Source: Alistipes excrementigallinarum (GTDB taxonomy: Bacteria > Bacteroidota > Bacteroidia > Bacteroidales > Rikenellaceae). Taken from it: a stretch of DNA of 64,000 bases. Below, piece after piece: positions 25,685-34,104 of this stretch (its first letter is position 1; each line of letters opens with the position of its first letter). A program made the position numbers and the translations under genes. A model generated the notes under the pieces. The model searched no databases. It was not told the DNA's origin and was given only the letters and a program-made list of their open reading frames with translations. The DNA is taken from assembly GCA_019112825.1 (NCBI GenBank), contig DXIP01000020.1:1-64000 (forward strand), given 5' to 3'.

Positions 25685-26674
25685 TTATTTCACGCCGAAG
25701 CGCGCGGGTTTCACATATTTGTTAATCAGGGGCACGACGGCGTTCATAATCAGAATCGCGAACGACATGCCTTCGGGATAGGCACCCCACAGACGGATGA
25801 GCATGGTGATGACACCGATGCCGACGGCGAAAATCACGCCGCCCTTGACCGTCATGGGCGAGGTCGAGTAGTCGGTAGCCATGAATATCGAGCCCAGCAG
25901 GGCGCCGCCGGCCAGCACGTGGAAGAGCGGCAGCTGCCACAGCAGCGACGGCTCACCACCGCGGCAGAGCGCCACGATGAAGGCGAAGAGCGCCATCGTC
26001 ACGAGTACCGTCACGGGGATGTGCCACGTGATGACCCGGCGCCAGAGCAGATAGACGAAGCCGCACAGCAGCGCCAGCGCGGCCACCTCGCCCATCGAAC
26101 CGGGCATGTTGCCCAGCAGCAGGTCCTGCACGCCGAGCACGTCGGGACCGGCCGCACCGTGCTTGACGACCGCCAGCGGCGTGGCGCCCGACAGTGCGTC
26201 AAACGAGCCGTTGACCGGCATGGGGAAGGTGGTCATCTGCACGGGATAGGCAATCAGCAGGAAGACACGGCCCACGAGTGCCGGGTTGAAGGGGTTCTTG
26301 CCCAGGCCGCCGAAGGTCATCTTGGCGATGGCGATGGCGACGAAGGCGCCGATGACGACAATCCACCAGGGAATCGTCGCCGGCAGGTTGAAGGCCAGCA
26401 GCATGCCCGTCACCACGGCCGAAAGGTTACCCACGGTCACGGGGCCCTGGACCAGGAATCGCTGAATCAGGTATTCGAACAACACGCAGCACGCGACCGA
26501 CAGCGCCGTGACCCAGAGCACGTTGAGGCCGAAGACCACCGTCGAGACCGCCAGCGCAGGCAACAACGCGATGATGACGTCGCGCATGATGACGCTCGTC
26601 GATTGCGTCGTCTGCACGTGGGGCGCGGGAGCGACAACAAGTTTGTTTGCCATAACTTTATCGTTTATTTTCAT
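25685..26674 (-). CDS. rnfD: Rnf electron transport complex subunit D
   Basis: 329 residues as drawn. A second ATG seven codons in (at 26653, MANKLVVAPAPH) gives the more usual RnfD start and may be the true one. About nine or ten membrane segments are seen. The covalent FMN site is SGATPLA (FDALSGATPLAVV), and FGGLGKNPFNPALVGRVFLL is a family hallmark. The start codon immediately follows the rnfC stop. It is the membrane flavin subunit linked to ion translocation. Confidence 0.95.
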   Translation of the reverse strand: MKINDKVMANKLVVAPAPHVQTTQSTSVIMRDVIIALLPALAVSTVVFGLNVLWVTALSVACCVLFEYLIQRFLVQGPVTVGNLSAVVTGMLLAFNLPATIPWWIVVIGAFVAIAIAKMTFGGLGKNPFNPALVGRVFLLIAYPVQMTTFPMPVNGSFDALSGATPLAVVKHGAAGPDVLGVQDLLLGNMPGSMGEVAALALLCGFVYLLWRRVITWHIPVTVLVTMALFAFIVALCRGGEPSLLWQLPLFHVLAGGALLGSIFMATDYSTSPMTVKGGVIFAVGIGVITMLIRLWGAYPEGMSFAILIMNAVVPLINKYVKPARFGVK

Positions 26675-28024
26675 TTACTTTTTAGGAGCGTTGGCGGCAG
26701 CCCGCGCGCGGATGATACCCATGACGGTCTGCTTGCCCAGACGAATCCAGTCGAGCAGCGGCAGGTAGGCCGGGCAGGTCGACTGGCAGCAGCCGCACTC
26801 GATGCACGAGGTAATCATGCGGGCCTCGACCTCGTCCCAGTTCTTCTTCTGGGTCATCTTCGAGAGGAAGTAGGGCTCCAGACCCATCGGGCAGGCCGAC
26901 ACGCACTTGGCGCACTTGATGCACTGCGAGGCGGTGCGGCGCACGGCGTCGCGGCCGCTCATGACGGTGATGCCCGAGCAGCCCTTCGTCACCGGAGCCT
27001 CGAGGTTAATCATCGCACGACCCATCATCGGACCGCCGTTGATGACCTTGCCCGCATCGGCGGGAAGACCTCCGGCCGCCTCGATGAGCGTCGAGATGGG
27101 GGTACCCATGCGCGTGAGCAGGTTCTTCGGTTCCTTCATCCCCTTGCCGGTGATGGTAACCACCCGCTCGATGAGGGGCTTGTGCTTCTGCACAGCCTCG
27201 TAGACGGCCACCGTCGTCGAGGCGTTGCAGACCACCGCACCCACGTCGATGGGCAGTGCGGGCGGAGGAGGTACCTCGCGGCCCATGATGGCGGCGATGA
27301 GCTGTTTCTCTCCGCCCTGCGGATACTTCACGCGCAGCGGCACAATCTCGATGCCCTCGTAACCGGCTGCCAGACGGCGCAGATGCTCGATGGCATCGGG
27401 CTTGTTGTTCTCCACGCCGACGTAGGCGCGCTCAACACCGAGCGCACGCTTGAGAATCGTCACGCCGACGAGCAGCTGTTCGCCCCGCTCGAGCATCGTG
27501 CGATGGTCCGACGTGAGGTAGGGTTCGCACTCGACGCCGTTGATGATGAGTGCCTCGGCCTTCTTGCCGGGAGGCACCGAGAGCTTCACGTGCGTGGGGA
27601 AGGTCGCACCGCCCATGCCGACGACGCCGGCCTCCTTGATGCGGGCGATAATCTGCTGCGGCTCGAGCGTGCACTCACGCACCAGCTCCGGCGTGCGGTC
27701 GATGCCCTCGGCCCACTCGTCGCCCTCGCGCTTGATGACGATGCTCATCTGACGCACGCCCTGGCCGTTGGCCACGGGCTCCACAGCGGTCACCGTACCC
27801 GAAACCGGCGAGTGGATGTTCGCCGACATGAAACTGCCCGCCTCGGCGATGAGCTGACCGGTCAGCACCTTGTCGCCCTTGGCCACCTTGGCAACCGCGG
27901 GCGCGCCGATATGCTGCGACAGGGGAATCGTCACCACGTCGGGCAGCGGAAGGACCTCGATGGGCTTCGCGCAGCTCAGTTTGTTTTCCGACGGATGGAC
28001 TCCGCCTTTCGGAAATGTCTTCAT
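26675..28024 (-). CDS. rnfC: Rnf electron transport complex subunit C
   Basis: 449 residues. Order: N-terminal RnfC barrel-sandwich domain (FPKGGVHPSENK), a Complex I 51-kDa-like NADH/FMN domain (GVVGMGGATFPTHVKL, IINGVECEPYLTSDHR), a SLBB domain, and two [4Fe-4S] motifs near the C-terminus (CIKCAKCVSACPMG and CIECGCCQSTCPAY). This is the soluble NADH-reacting subunit. It lacks the long Ala-rich tail of some proteobacterial RnfC proteins. Confidence 0.96.
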   Translation of the reverse strand: MKTFPKGGVHPSENKLSCAKPIEVLPLPDVVTIPLSQHIGAPAVAKVAKGDKVLTGQLIAEAGSFMSANIHSPVSGTVTAVEPVANGQGVRQMSIVIKREGDEWAEGIDRTPELVRECTLEPQQIIARIKEAGVVGMGGATFPTHVKLSVPPGKKAEALIINGVECEPYLTSDHRTMLERGEQLLVGVTILKRALGVERAYVGVENNKPDAIEHLRRLAAGYEGIEIVPLRVKYPQGGEKQLIAAIMGREVPPPPALPIDVGAVVCNASTTVAVYEAVQKHKPLIERVVTITGKGMKEPKNLLTRMGTPISTLIEAAGGLPADAGKVINGGPMMGRAMINLEAPVTKGCSGITVMSGRDAVRRTASQCIKCAKCVSACPMGLEPYFLSKMTQKKNWDEVEARMITSCIECGCCQSTCPAYLPLLDWIRLGKQTVMGIIRARAAANAPKK

Positions 28025-28052
28025 ATCTCGGAATCTGAATTTTAGCGGTTAA

Positions 28053-29033
28053 TTATTCGGCATCCGTCTTCTTTGCGGCCGGAGCGGCCTTGGCCTCTGC
28101 GGCGAGCTTCTCCGCTGCAGGTGCTGCTGCAGGCTTGGCGGCCGGCGCAGCGGCAGGTTTGGCAGCAGGAGCGGCAGCCGGGGCGGCTGCAGGCGCCGTC
28201 TTGGGGGCCTTGGGCAGCGGCTCCATGCCCACCAGGCGGATGGCGCCCGTCGGGCACTCGTTCACGCACTTGCGGCAGAGCTTGCACTTCTGCGGGTCGA
28301 TGTAGGCCAGGTTGTTCTCGACGGTGATGGCGCCGAAGGGGCACACCTTCGCGCACTTGCCGCAGCCGATGCAGCCCGCCTTGCAGGCCTTCATCACCAC
28401 GGCACCCTTATCCTTCGAGACGCACGAGACGTAGACCGCACGGTTCTTGGGCCACTTCTTGCGCAGCTCGATGACCTGCTTGGGGCAGGCCTTCACGCAG
28501 GCGCCGCAGGCCGTACACTTGTCGGCGTCGACCTCGGGCAGCCCCGTCGCGGGGTTGATGTGGATGGCATCGAACGAGCAGGCCGTCACGCAGTCGCCGA
28601 ATCCGAGGCAGCCGAACGAGCAGCCCGTCTCGCCGATGTAGAGCGATGCGGCCACGGCGCACGAGCGTGCTCCGTTGAACTGGTTGGTGCGGGGGCGCTT
28701 CTCACACGTACCGCCGCAGCGGACGGTCGCCACCTGGGGCTCCTTCTCGGCGGCAGCCTTGCCCAGGAAGCCGGCCACGGCCTTCATGCAGTCACCGCCT
28801 CCGACGGGACAGTAGAGCGCCGAAATGTCGTCGCGCTTGACCAGCGCCTCGGCCATGCCGCGGCAGCCGGCGAAGCCGCAACCGCCGCAATTGGCGCCCG
28901 GCAGCATCTTCTCGACCTGGTCAATCCGCGGGTCCTCCTCGACCTTGAACTTCTGGGCCACCACGTAGAGAATAACTGCGGCAAGCACTCCCAACACGCA
29001 GAGCGTCAGGATTGTGTAAAGTAATACTTCCAT
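28053..29033 (-). CDS. rnfB: Rnf electron transport complex subunit B (ferredoxin-like)
   Basis: 326 residues. One N-terminal membrane helix (about 3-25), a 4Fe-4S domain (MLPGANCGGCGFAGC) and then several ferredoxin-type clusters (CTACGACVKACP, CIGCGKCAKVCP and CKLCRKCVNECP) are visible. It accepts electrons from ferredoxin. After GMEPLPKAP the last 60 or so residues are an Ala/Pro/Lys repeat of AAPAAKPA type with no cysteine, looking like a flexible linker with no domain at its end. The start overlaps the rseC stop by ATGA. Confidence 0.95.
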   Translation of the reverse strand: MEVLLYTILTLCVLGVLAAVILYVVAQKFKVEEDPRIDQVEKMLPGANCGGCGFAGCRGMAEALVKRDDISALYCPVGGGDCMKAVAGFLGKAAAEKEPQVATVRCGGTCEKRPRTNQFNGARSCAVAASLYIGETGCSFGCLGFGDCVTACSFDAIHINPATGLPEVDADKCTACGACVKACPKQVIELRKKWPKNRAVYVSCVSKDKGAVVMKACKAGCIGCGKCAKVCPFGAITVENNLAYIDPQKCKLCRKCVNECPTGAIRLVGMEPLPKAPKTAPAAAPAAAPAAKPAAAPAAKPAAAPAAEKLAAEAKAAPAAKKTDAE

Positions 29034-29452
29034 CAGTGTTTTGTTATTGTAAAATGAATTGTATGTTCAATTCTGCGGCGGAAGAGCCCCAGCACCCCGT
29101 AGTAGAGCGCCACGCCGGCCAGCGCCGCCAGGGCGCTCGCCCCGTCGCTCCACCCCAGCGCCAGGCTGCTCACCATCAGCACCACAAGCAGCACGGCAAG
29201 GGCTCCCACATAGGCATATACGACCGCGACGGCACCTGCGCGCCGCCGCACTCCCACCGACACCTCCTCGCCGGGATGATAGCTCCCCGACTCCGGAGTG
29301 TGGACCTCCACAATCTTCTCCTGCGTCTCGGCCAGACCGCATGCGGCCCGCGCCTTGCAGCTGCCGCACGCCGAATGCGAGGTGATTCGTACCAGGACCG
29401 CATCCCCTTCGATGCGCTCGACCACCCCGCTATGTTCAATCAGCTCCGCCAC
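29033..29452 (-). CDS. rseC: RseC/MucC-family protein (SoxR reducing system)
   Basis: 139 residues. An N-terminal cytoplasmic segment has a Cys cluster (SHSACGSCKARAACGLAE; C-X2-C plus a further Cys) typical of the RseC_MucC family. Two membrane helices (about 75-93 and 100-118) and a short basic tail follow. In Gammaproteobacteria, RseC with Rsx/Rnf reduces SoxR. In Bacteroidota its location next to rnfB suggests a role in Rnf assembly or cluster maintenance (inference). It starts 4 bases after the nadE stop and overlaps rnfB. Confidence 0.88.
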   Translation of the reverse strand: MAELIEHSGVVERIEGDAVLVRITSHSACGSCKARAACGLAETQEKIVEVHTPESGSYHPGEEVSVGVRRRAGAVAVVYAYVGALAVLLVVLMVSSLALGWSDGASALAALAGVALYYGVLGLFRRRIEHTIHFTITKH

Positions 29453-29456
29453 AGTC

Positions 29457-31034
29457 CTAATCGCCGTACTTGTTGGTCAGCGGCATCAGCCGCTCGTGTC
29501 CGAACGAACACATCGAAAGGCGCAGCACGGGCGGGAACTGGTAGCGTTTCTTCTCGTTGCGCATAATCATCGAGTGAATCTTCTCCACAACCTCCGAGTC
29601 GAAACCCGCGTTGACAATCTCCTCGCGGTGCTGCCCCTCCTCAATCATGCGGTAGAGGATGGCGTCGACCACCTCGTAGGGAGGCAGAATGTCGCTGTCC
29701 TTCTGGTTGGGGTGGAGCTCCGACGAGGGCTCCTTGTCGAGTATGCTTTCGGGAATGGGGTTGCCGAAGGTGCGGTTGATGTAGCGCGCCACATCGTACA
29801 TCTCGCTCTTGTAGAGGTCGCCCGTAGGGCTGAAGGCGCCGGCCGTATCGCCGTAGAGCGTGCAGAGACCCAGCGCGTTTTCGCTCTTGTTCGACGAATT
29901 GAGCAGCACGTAGTCCGTCTTGTTCTGGACGGCCATGAGCAGAATCGTGCGGATGCGCGTCTGGATGTTCTCCTCGGTGGAGTCGAAGTCGCGTCCGCCG
30001 ATAACCGGCGTGAGCGTGTCGACCACCGACTTGTAGATTTCCGTGATGGGGATGACGTTGTATTCGATGCCCAGATTCTCGGCCAGCTCCTTGGCATCCT
30101 CGACCGAGAGGTCCGACGAGAACTGCGAGGGCATGAGCAGCGCGCGGACATTCTCGCGTCCGAGCGCATCGGCCGCCAGGCAGGCGACTACCGCCGAGTC
30201 GATACCGCCCGAGAGGCCGATGCAGGCCTTGCGGTAGCCGTTCTTGAGGAAGAAGTCGCGCAGTCCGCAGCGGGCCGCCTCGTAGACCAGCCGCGTACGT
30301 TCGCCGCTGGTGGGGATGACGACGGGACGGGCCTGGGCGCGGGTGTCGAAAATCTGGAAGTCCTCCTCGAAGTTTTTCATCATGAGCACCAGCTCGCCGC
30401 GGTTGTTGAAGGCGCCCGACGTGCCGTCGTAGACGATGTCGGTCGAGCCGCCGACCTGGTTGACCATGACGATGTTCTTGCCCTCGACGAACGAGAGGTT
30501 GCGCATCACCTCGTAGCGGTAGGTCATCGTGCCGCGGCCGTACTTGCGGGCGTTGATGGAGATGACCGTCTCGACCGACTTGTCGTAGTCGCGTTCGCGG
30601 CTCAGGTCGTCGCCCACGACGATGGCGCACTTGTGTCCCTTGATGGTGGCATACTCGTAGCCCTTCGAGCCGACGAGGAAGCCCATCTCGCGGCGGGCCG
30701 TAATGTACTTCTTGCCCACGTAACGCAGCACCTTGCGGTCCTGGATGAGCGCGGCGGCGCTGATAGTGCCCTGCGACGTCAGAATCGGAAGTCCCACGAT
30801 GGCGGCGATGCCGTCGCAGCAGGAGGCGATGGTAACCAGCGCATCCTCGCACAACTCGAGGAAGGTCGTCTTCCGCAGCAGGTCGAAGGCGGGGGTTCCG
30901 CTCACGGCCTGTTCGGCAAAAATCACGAGGTCGGCTTTACGCTCTTTGGCCTTTTGAATCGAATCGATGATTTTCGAGGTGTTGCCCTCCACATCGCCGA
31001 TGGTGTAGTTCAACTGGGCAATGGCTATCTTCAT
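29457..31034 (-). CDS. nadE: NAD+ synthetase with degenerate glutaminase domain
   Basis: 525 residues: nitrilase-like glutaminase domain (1-235), then NAD+ synthetase domain (about 240-525). The synthetase half has the ATP-pyrophosphatase loop GLSGGIDSAVV, SSNKSENALGLCTLYGDTAGAFSP and DKEPSSELHPNQKD, so amidation of deamido-NAD should be possible. In the nitrilase half the expected Glu (E41) and a candidate Lys (K108/K109) remain. The nucleophile Cys of the family motif (ICED) is replaced: the aligned segment reads VVGDDL, with Gly at 141. The enzyme may therefore depend on free ammonia. It is the first gene of nadE-rseC-rnfBCDGEA and so is tied to Rnf, which uses NAD. Confidence 0.92.
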   Translation of the reverse strand: MKIAIAQLNYTIGDVEGNTSKIIDSIQKAKERKADLVIFAEQAVSGTPAFDLLRKTTFLELCEDALVTIASCCDGIAAIVGLPILTSQGTISAAALIQDRKVLRYVGKKYITARREMGFLVGSKGYEYATIKGHKCAIVVGDDLSRERDYDKSVETVISINARKYGRGTMTYRYEVMRNLSFVEGKNIVMVNQVGGSTDIVYDGTSGAFNNRGELVLMMKNFEEDFQIFDTRAQARPVVIPTSGERTRLVYEAARCGLRDFFLKNGYRKACIGLSGGIDSAVVACLAADALGRENVRALLMPSQFSSDLSVEDAKELAENLGIEYNVIPITEIYKSVVDTLTPVIGGRDFDSTEENIQTRIRTILLMAVQNKTDYVLLNSSNKSENALGLCTLYGDTAGAFSPTGDLYKSEMYDVARYINRTFGNPIPESILDKEPSSELHPNQKDSDILPPYEVVDAILYRMIEEGQHREEIVNAGFDSEVVEKIHSMIMRNEKKRYQFPPVLRLSMCSFGHERLMPLTNKYGD

Positions 31035-31068
31035 CTAAGGCAATTTTAGTCGTCGGTATAGAACTTTG

Positions 31069-31076
31069 CAAAAATA
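31069..31076 (-). promoter_or_regulatory. -7 box for the nadE-rnf operon
   Basis: Minus-strand TATTTTTG, 34 bases upstream of the nadE ATG. No good -33 element is seen. No other candidate promoter is visible down to rnfA. Confidence 0.45.
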
Positions 31077-31644
31077 GCGATTATTTGCTAAAGTCCGAAC
31101 TTTTTCGTCCGTAAAATGTTATTCCCGAGCCATTATTCGGTTCCCGCCCGCGCGAGACCGCCCCGGAGCCGCTCCACCACGGCCGGAGGGCGGAAGGGGG
31201 GGGGCAAATGCTTCCGGTCCGGTCCCGCCCCGCAACCGCAGGGCAAGGGGTGCCCGGCCGCCACCGCCCGGACATAAAAAAACGACGGGCACTGCCTGAC
31301 CCGCCGTTTCAACCAACCGCACCACCCTGCTGCCACCCACCCATCGAGGGGGAACGCCGCCGCACCTTTAAAAAGGGACATGCCGACACACCTGCCGACA
31401 CGGAAAGCCGCTCCGCCCCTCCGGGCACAAAAAAGCGGCGGACGCATCCTGCCCCGCCGTCTCCGTCGACTTTCTCCTCTTCCGCCGCCGGCATACCGCC
31501 CCGCACCCCCGCCGAAGACGAAAGGTTCCACCTGCCGACGCGGAAAACCGCTCCGTTCCTCCAGATACAAAAAAGCGGCTGACCCTTTTGGGGTCCGCCA
31601 CCCTGTTCACATGCACCTCCCGGCTTCACGCCGGAAGCCGTCCG
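31077..31644. repeat. Non-coding gap with duplicated hairpin-bearing unit
   Basis: GC-rich and not coding. A block of about 54 bases occurs twice with a 140-base period (31389-31442 and 31529-31582), about 85% identical. Each copy begins CACCTGCCGAC and ends in CACAAAAAAGCGGC or a close variant. A third, shorter relative (CATAAAAAAACGACGGG) lies near 31274. The A6-7 runs followed by GC-rich arms resemble leftward terminator hairpins, so several 3' ends may have been amplified here. Confidence 0.6.
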
Positions 31645-32403
31645 CTACTGCTCGGCTTCGGGGTCTGCCACCAGAATGCGGCCGCAGTACTCGCAGATGA
31701 TAATCTTCTTGCCGGCGCGGATATCCATCTGACGCTGAGGCGGAATGCGGTTGAAGCAGCCGCCGCACGCATCACGTTTCACCGTCACCACGGCCAGACC
31801 GTTGCGCACGCTGCGGCGAATGCGGTTGTAGGCAGCCAGCAGCCGGTCGTCGACCTTGGCACGGGCCTGCTCGGCCTGAGCCTCGTACTCGGCAACCTGC
31901 GGAGCCGTTTCGGCCTCGATGCTCTCCAGCTCGCCCTTCTTGACCGTCAGGTCGGCATTGCGCTCGTTGAGCTCGGCCTCGGTCTGCTCCAGCTGAGCCT
32001 TCTTGGCCTTCACACCGGCGGCGTACTCCTTCAGACGCTTCTCGGCCAGCTCGATTTCGAGCTCCTGATACTCGATTTCCTTCGAGATGGCGTCGAATTC
32101 ACGGTTGTTGCGGACGTTGTTCTGCTGCTCCTTGTAGTTGGCGATTTGAATCTTCGCCTGGTCGATTTCGCGCTTGCGCTGCTTGGTGAGCGCATTGAAC
32201 TCCTCAATCTCGGAGTTGATGTTGTCGATGCGCGTCTTCAGCCCGGCAAGCTCATCCTCGAGGTCCTGAACCTCGAGCGGCAGTTCACCCTTCACCTTGT
32301 TGATTTCGTCGATTTTGCTGTCGATTTTCTGAATCTCATAGAGCGCCAGGATTTTCTCCTGCATCGAATAATCAACATCGGCGGCCTTTTTCTGTGTTGC
32401 CAT
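31645..32403 (-). CDS. Coiled-coil C4-type zinc-ribbon protein (DUF164/CT398-like)
   Basis: 252 residues. Residues 20-190 form a long antiparallel coiled coil. The C-terminus holds a zinc ribbon with four cysteines as two pairs: C-X2-C in DACGGCF and C-X2-C in IICEYCGR. This is the architecture of the CT398/HP0958 family, which binds nucleic acid or sigma/flagellar partners in other phyla. Its role in Bacteroidota is unknown. It lies 19 bases after nif3 on the same strand, a pairing common in bacteria. A -7 box inside the end of nif3 may give it its own promoter. Confidence 0.9.
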   Translation of the reverse strand: MATQKKAADVDYSMQEKILALYEIQKIDSKIDEINKVKGELPLEVQDLEDELAGLKTRIDNINSEIEEFNALTKQRKREIDQAKIQIANYKEQQNNVRNNREFDAISKEIEYQELEIELAEKRLKEYAAGVKAKKAQLEQTEAELNERNADLTVKKGELESIEAETAPQVAEYEAQAEQARAKVDDRLLAAYNRIRRSVRNGLAVVTVKRDACGGCFNRIPPQRQMDIRAGKKIIICEYCGRILVADPEAEQ

Positions 32404-32422
32404 ATATTATAATTGTTTGAAC

Positions 32423-33208
32423 TTAAACGAAATAGTTCACCGGATTACGCGAGTATCCACTCTTGCGGACCGCAAAGGTAAGCAAATTTTTCGATAAAAC
32501 CTCAAATATTAGCTCAATTGCGCAATATTCGCTCTCGAAATGTCCGATGTCCGCCACCACGAAGGCTCCGTCGGGGAGCATGAAATCGTTGTACTTCAAA
32601 TCGGCGGTCACGTAGAGGTCGGCACCCGAGCGGCGGGCCTCCTCCATGAGCGAGGCTCCGGCCCCCGTGCAGAGGGCGATGCGCCGCACCTGAGGGCGCA
32701 CCAGGTCGCTGTGGCGCACCACCTTGAGCCCCAGACGCTGCTGCATGCGGCGCAGGAACTCCTCCGTCGGGAGCGGCTCGGGCAGCTCGCCCACCACGCC
32801 GAAGCCCACCTGCGGGTCGGCCGCCGAGGGCTGCAGCACGCGGAGCTCCCCGATGCCCAGCATCGCGGCCAGACGCCAGCTCATCCCTCCGGGGGCGCTG
32901 TCGAGGTTCGTATGGCATGCATAGAGCGCGATGCCGCGGCGGATGGCCCGCTCGACGCAGCGCTGCACGGCATCGGCCGAGTTGAAGCGCTTGAGCGCAT
33001 GGAAGATGATGGGATGGTGCGTGATGACCAGGTCGCACCCTTCGCGCTCGGCCTCGTCCAGCACCTCGTCCGTAACGTCGACGGCCAGCAACGCCCGCTG
33101 CACCTCGTCGTCGGGACGCCCCACAATCAGCCCCGCGTTGTCGTAGGACTCCTGGTAGGAGAGCGGTGCAAAGCGCTCGATTACGTCGGTTATATCTTTG
33201 ATTTTCAT
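32423..33208 (-). CDS. Nif3-like dinuclear metal-centre protein
   Basis: 261 residues. Metal-binding motifs of the NIF3/YbgI/DUF34 family are visible: SYDNAGLIVG, VITHHPIIFH, YACHTNLDSAPGGM and, near the C-terminus, DIGHFESEYCAIE. The family forms hexamers with a two-metal site and has been proposed to act as a GTP cyclohydrolase-like or metal-chaperone protein; the role is unsettled. The protein is the short version without the central CutA1-like insertion. Operon with the zinc-ribbon gene. Confidence 0.93.
   Translation of the reverse strand: MKIKDITDVIERFAPLSYQESYDNAGLIVGRPDDEVQRALLAVDVTDEVLDEAEREGCDLVITHHPIIFHALKRFNSADAVQRCVERAIRRGIALYACHTNLDSAPGGMSWRLAAMLGIGELRVLQPSAADPQVGFGVVGELPEPLPTEEFLRRMQQRLGLKVVRHSDLVRPQVRRIALCTGAGASLMEEARRSGADLYVTADLKYNDFMLPDGAFVVADIGHFESEYCAIELIFEVLSKNLLTFAVRKSGYSRNPVNYFV
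32473..32480 (-). promoter_or_regulatory. Possible internal -7 box for the zinc-ribbon gene
   Basis: Minus-strand TACCTTTG inside the last codons of nif3, 69 bases upstream of the zinc-ribbon ATG. Confidence 0.35.
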
Positions 33209-33280
33209 AGTGTTGTCTTCTTTTTCCAGATGATTGCGTTAACGTGCGGCGCGCTGCCGGCCGCAGCAGGCCGCTGCGCC

Positions 33281-33988
33281 TCAGAAGAGCGACTGTTCGT
33301 AGAAGGCGAAGAGTTCCTTGTGCTCCGCCTCCTCCTTCTTGCCGCGGCGCGGACGGCGTGCCGTACGCTTCGGAGCGCCCGGCTCGGTCTGCGCGGCAGC
33401 TTCCGCCTCTGCCTCCGCCGGGGTTCCACCCTCGGGCGTATCGGCAAACTTCACCACCGGTTTGGTGCGCCGGCGGCGCTTCGGGGCGGCAGCTTCGGCC
33501 TCGGCGGCGGTTCCAGCCTCTGCGGCAACCGAAGCATCCTGCTCCGCAGCCGCTTCTTCGGGGGCCTCCCCGTGCGCCATCTCTGCGGCATCGGTCGGAA
33601 GCTCCGCCGAAGCGTCGACCGACGAATCAACCAGCACGGTCCGCCCCTGCGAGGCGGCAGGCTCCTTGAGCTCCTCGCGCACCTCAACCAGCAGCGCGCG
33701 AATGCGCTGCAGCCGCTCGAGCAGCTCCACGTCGCGCGGCACCTCCTTTTCGCGGCGGCACTGACGCAGCGCCTTGCGGGCCCCCTCGAGCGTCATGCCC
33801 TGCTCCTTGACCAGGTGGTAAATCAGCTTCAGGTTCTCGATGTCGGCCGGCGTAAAGAGCCGGTTGCCCTTCTTGTTCCGCTTGGGCTTCAGCACGCCGA
33901 ACTGCGACTCCCAGTGGCGCAGCAACGACGGCCGGACGTCGAACATCTCGGCCACCTCGCCCATTGAATAGTAAAGCTTCTCTGCCAT
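33281..33988 (-). CDS. MerR-family transcriptional regulator with low-complexity tail
   Basis: 235 residues. The N-terminal winged-helix MerR domain (about 5-75; YYSMGEVAEMFDVRPSLLRHWESQF) is followed by a short coiled coil (90-120). From about 125 to 222 the sequence is an Ala/Glu-rich, disordered-looking tail broken by basic patches (PKRRRRTKP and KRTARRPRRGKK). It ends in a conserved-looking KELFAFYEQSLF. No effector-binding domain is present. Members of this short type occur singly in Bacteroidota; their targets are unknown. The neighbours (nif3, RsmF-like gene) do not hint at an operon. Confidence 0.87.
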   Translation of the reverse strand: MAEKLYYSMGEVAEMFDVRPSLLRHWESQFGVLKPKRNKKGNRLFTPADIENLKLIYHLVKEQGMTLEGARKALRQCRREKEVPRDVELLERLQRIRALLVEVREELKEPAASQGRTVLVDSSVDASAELPTDAAEMAHGEAPEEAAAEQDASVAAEAGTAAEAEAAAPKRRRRTKPVVKFADTPEGGTPAEAEAEAAAQTEPGAPKRTARRPRRGKKEEAEHKELFAFYEQSLF

Positions 33989-34026
33989 ACGCTATTTCGT
34001 TTCACGGTTTATATTTTCATCTCCTT

Positions 34027-34077
34027 CGGGGCCGGTTTCCTCAACACAAGGCTTTCCTCAGCATGAGGTCGGCCCCG
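34027..34077 (-). terminator. Inverted repeat downstream of the RsmF-like gene
   Basis: CGGGGCCG at 34027-34034 and its exact complement at 34070-34077, separated by 35 bases that contain a smaller CCTCA/TGAGG stem. It lies 28 bases past the stop. There is no U-run, so confidence is low. Confidence 0.35.
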
Positions 34078-34104
34078 CTCTCCGTATCGGACCGCGCCCC
34101 GGGG

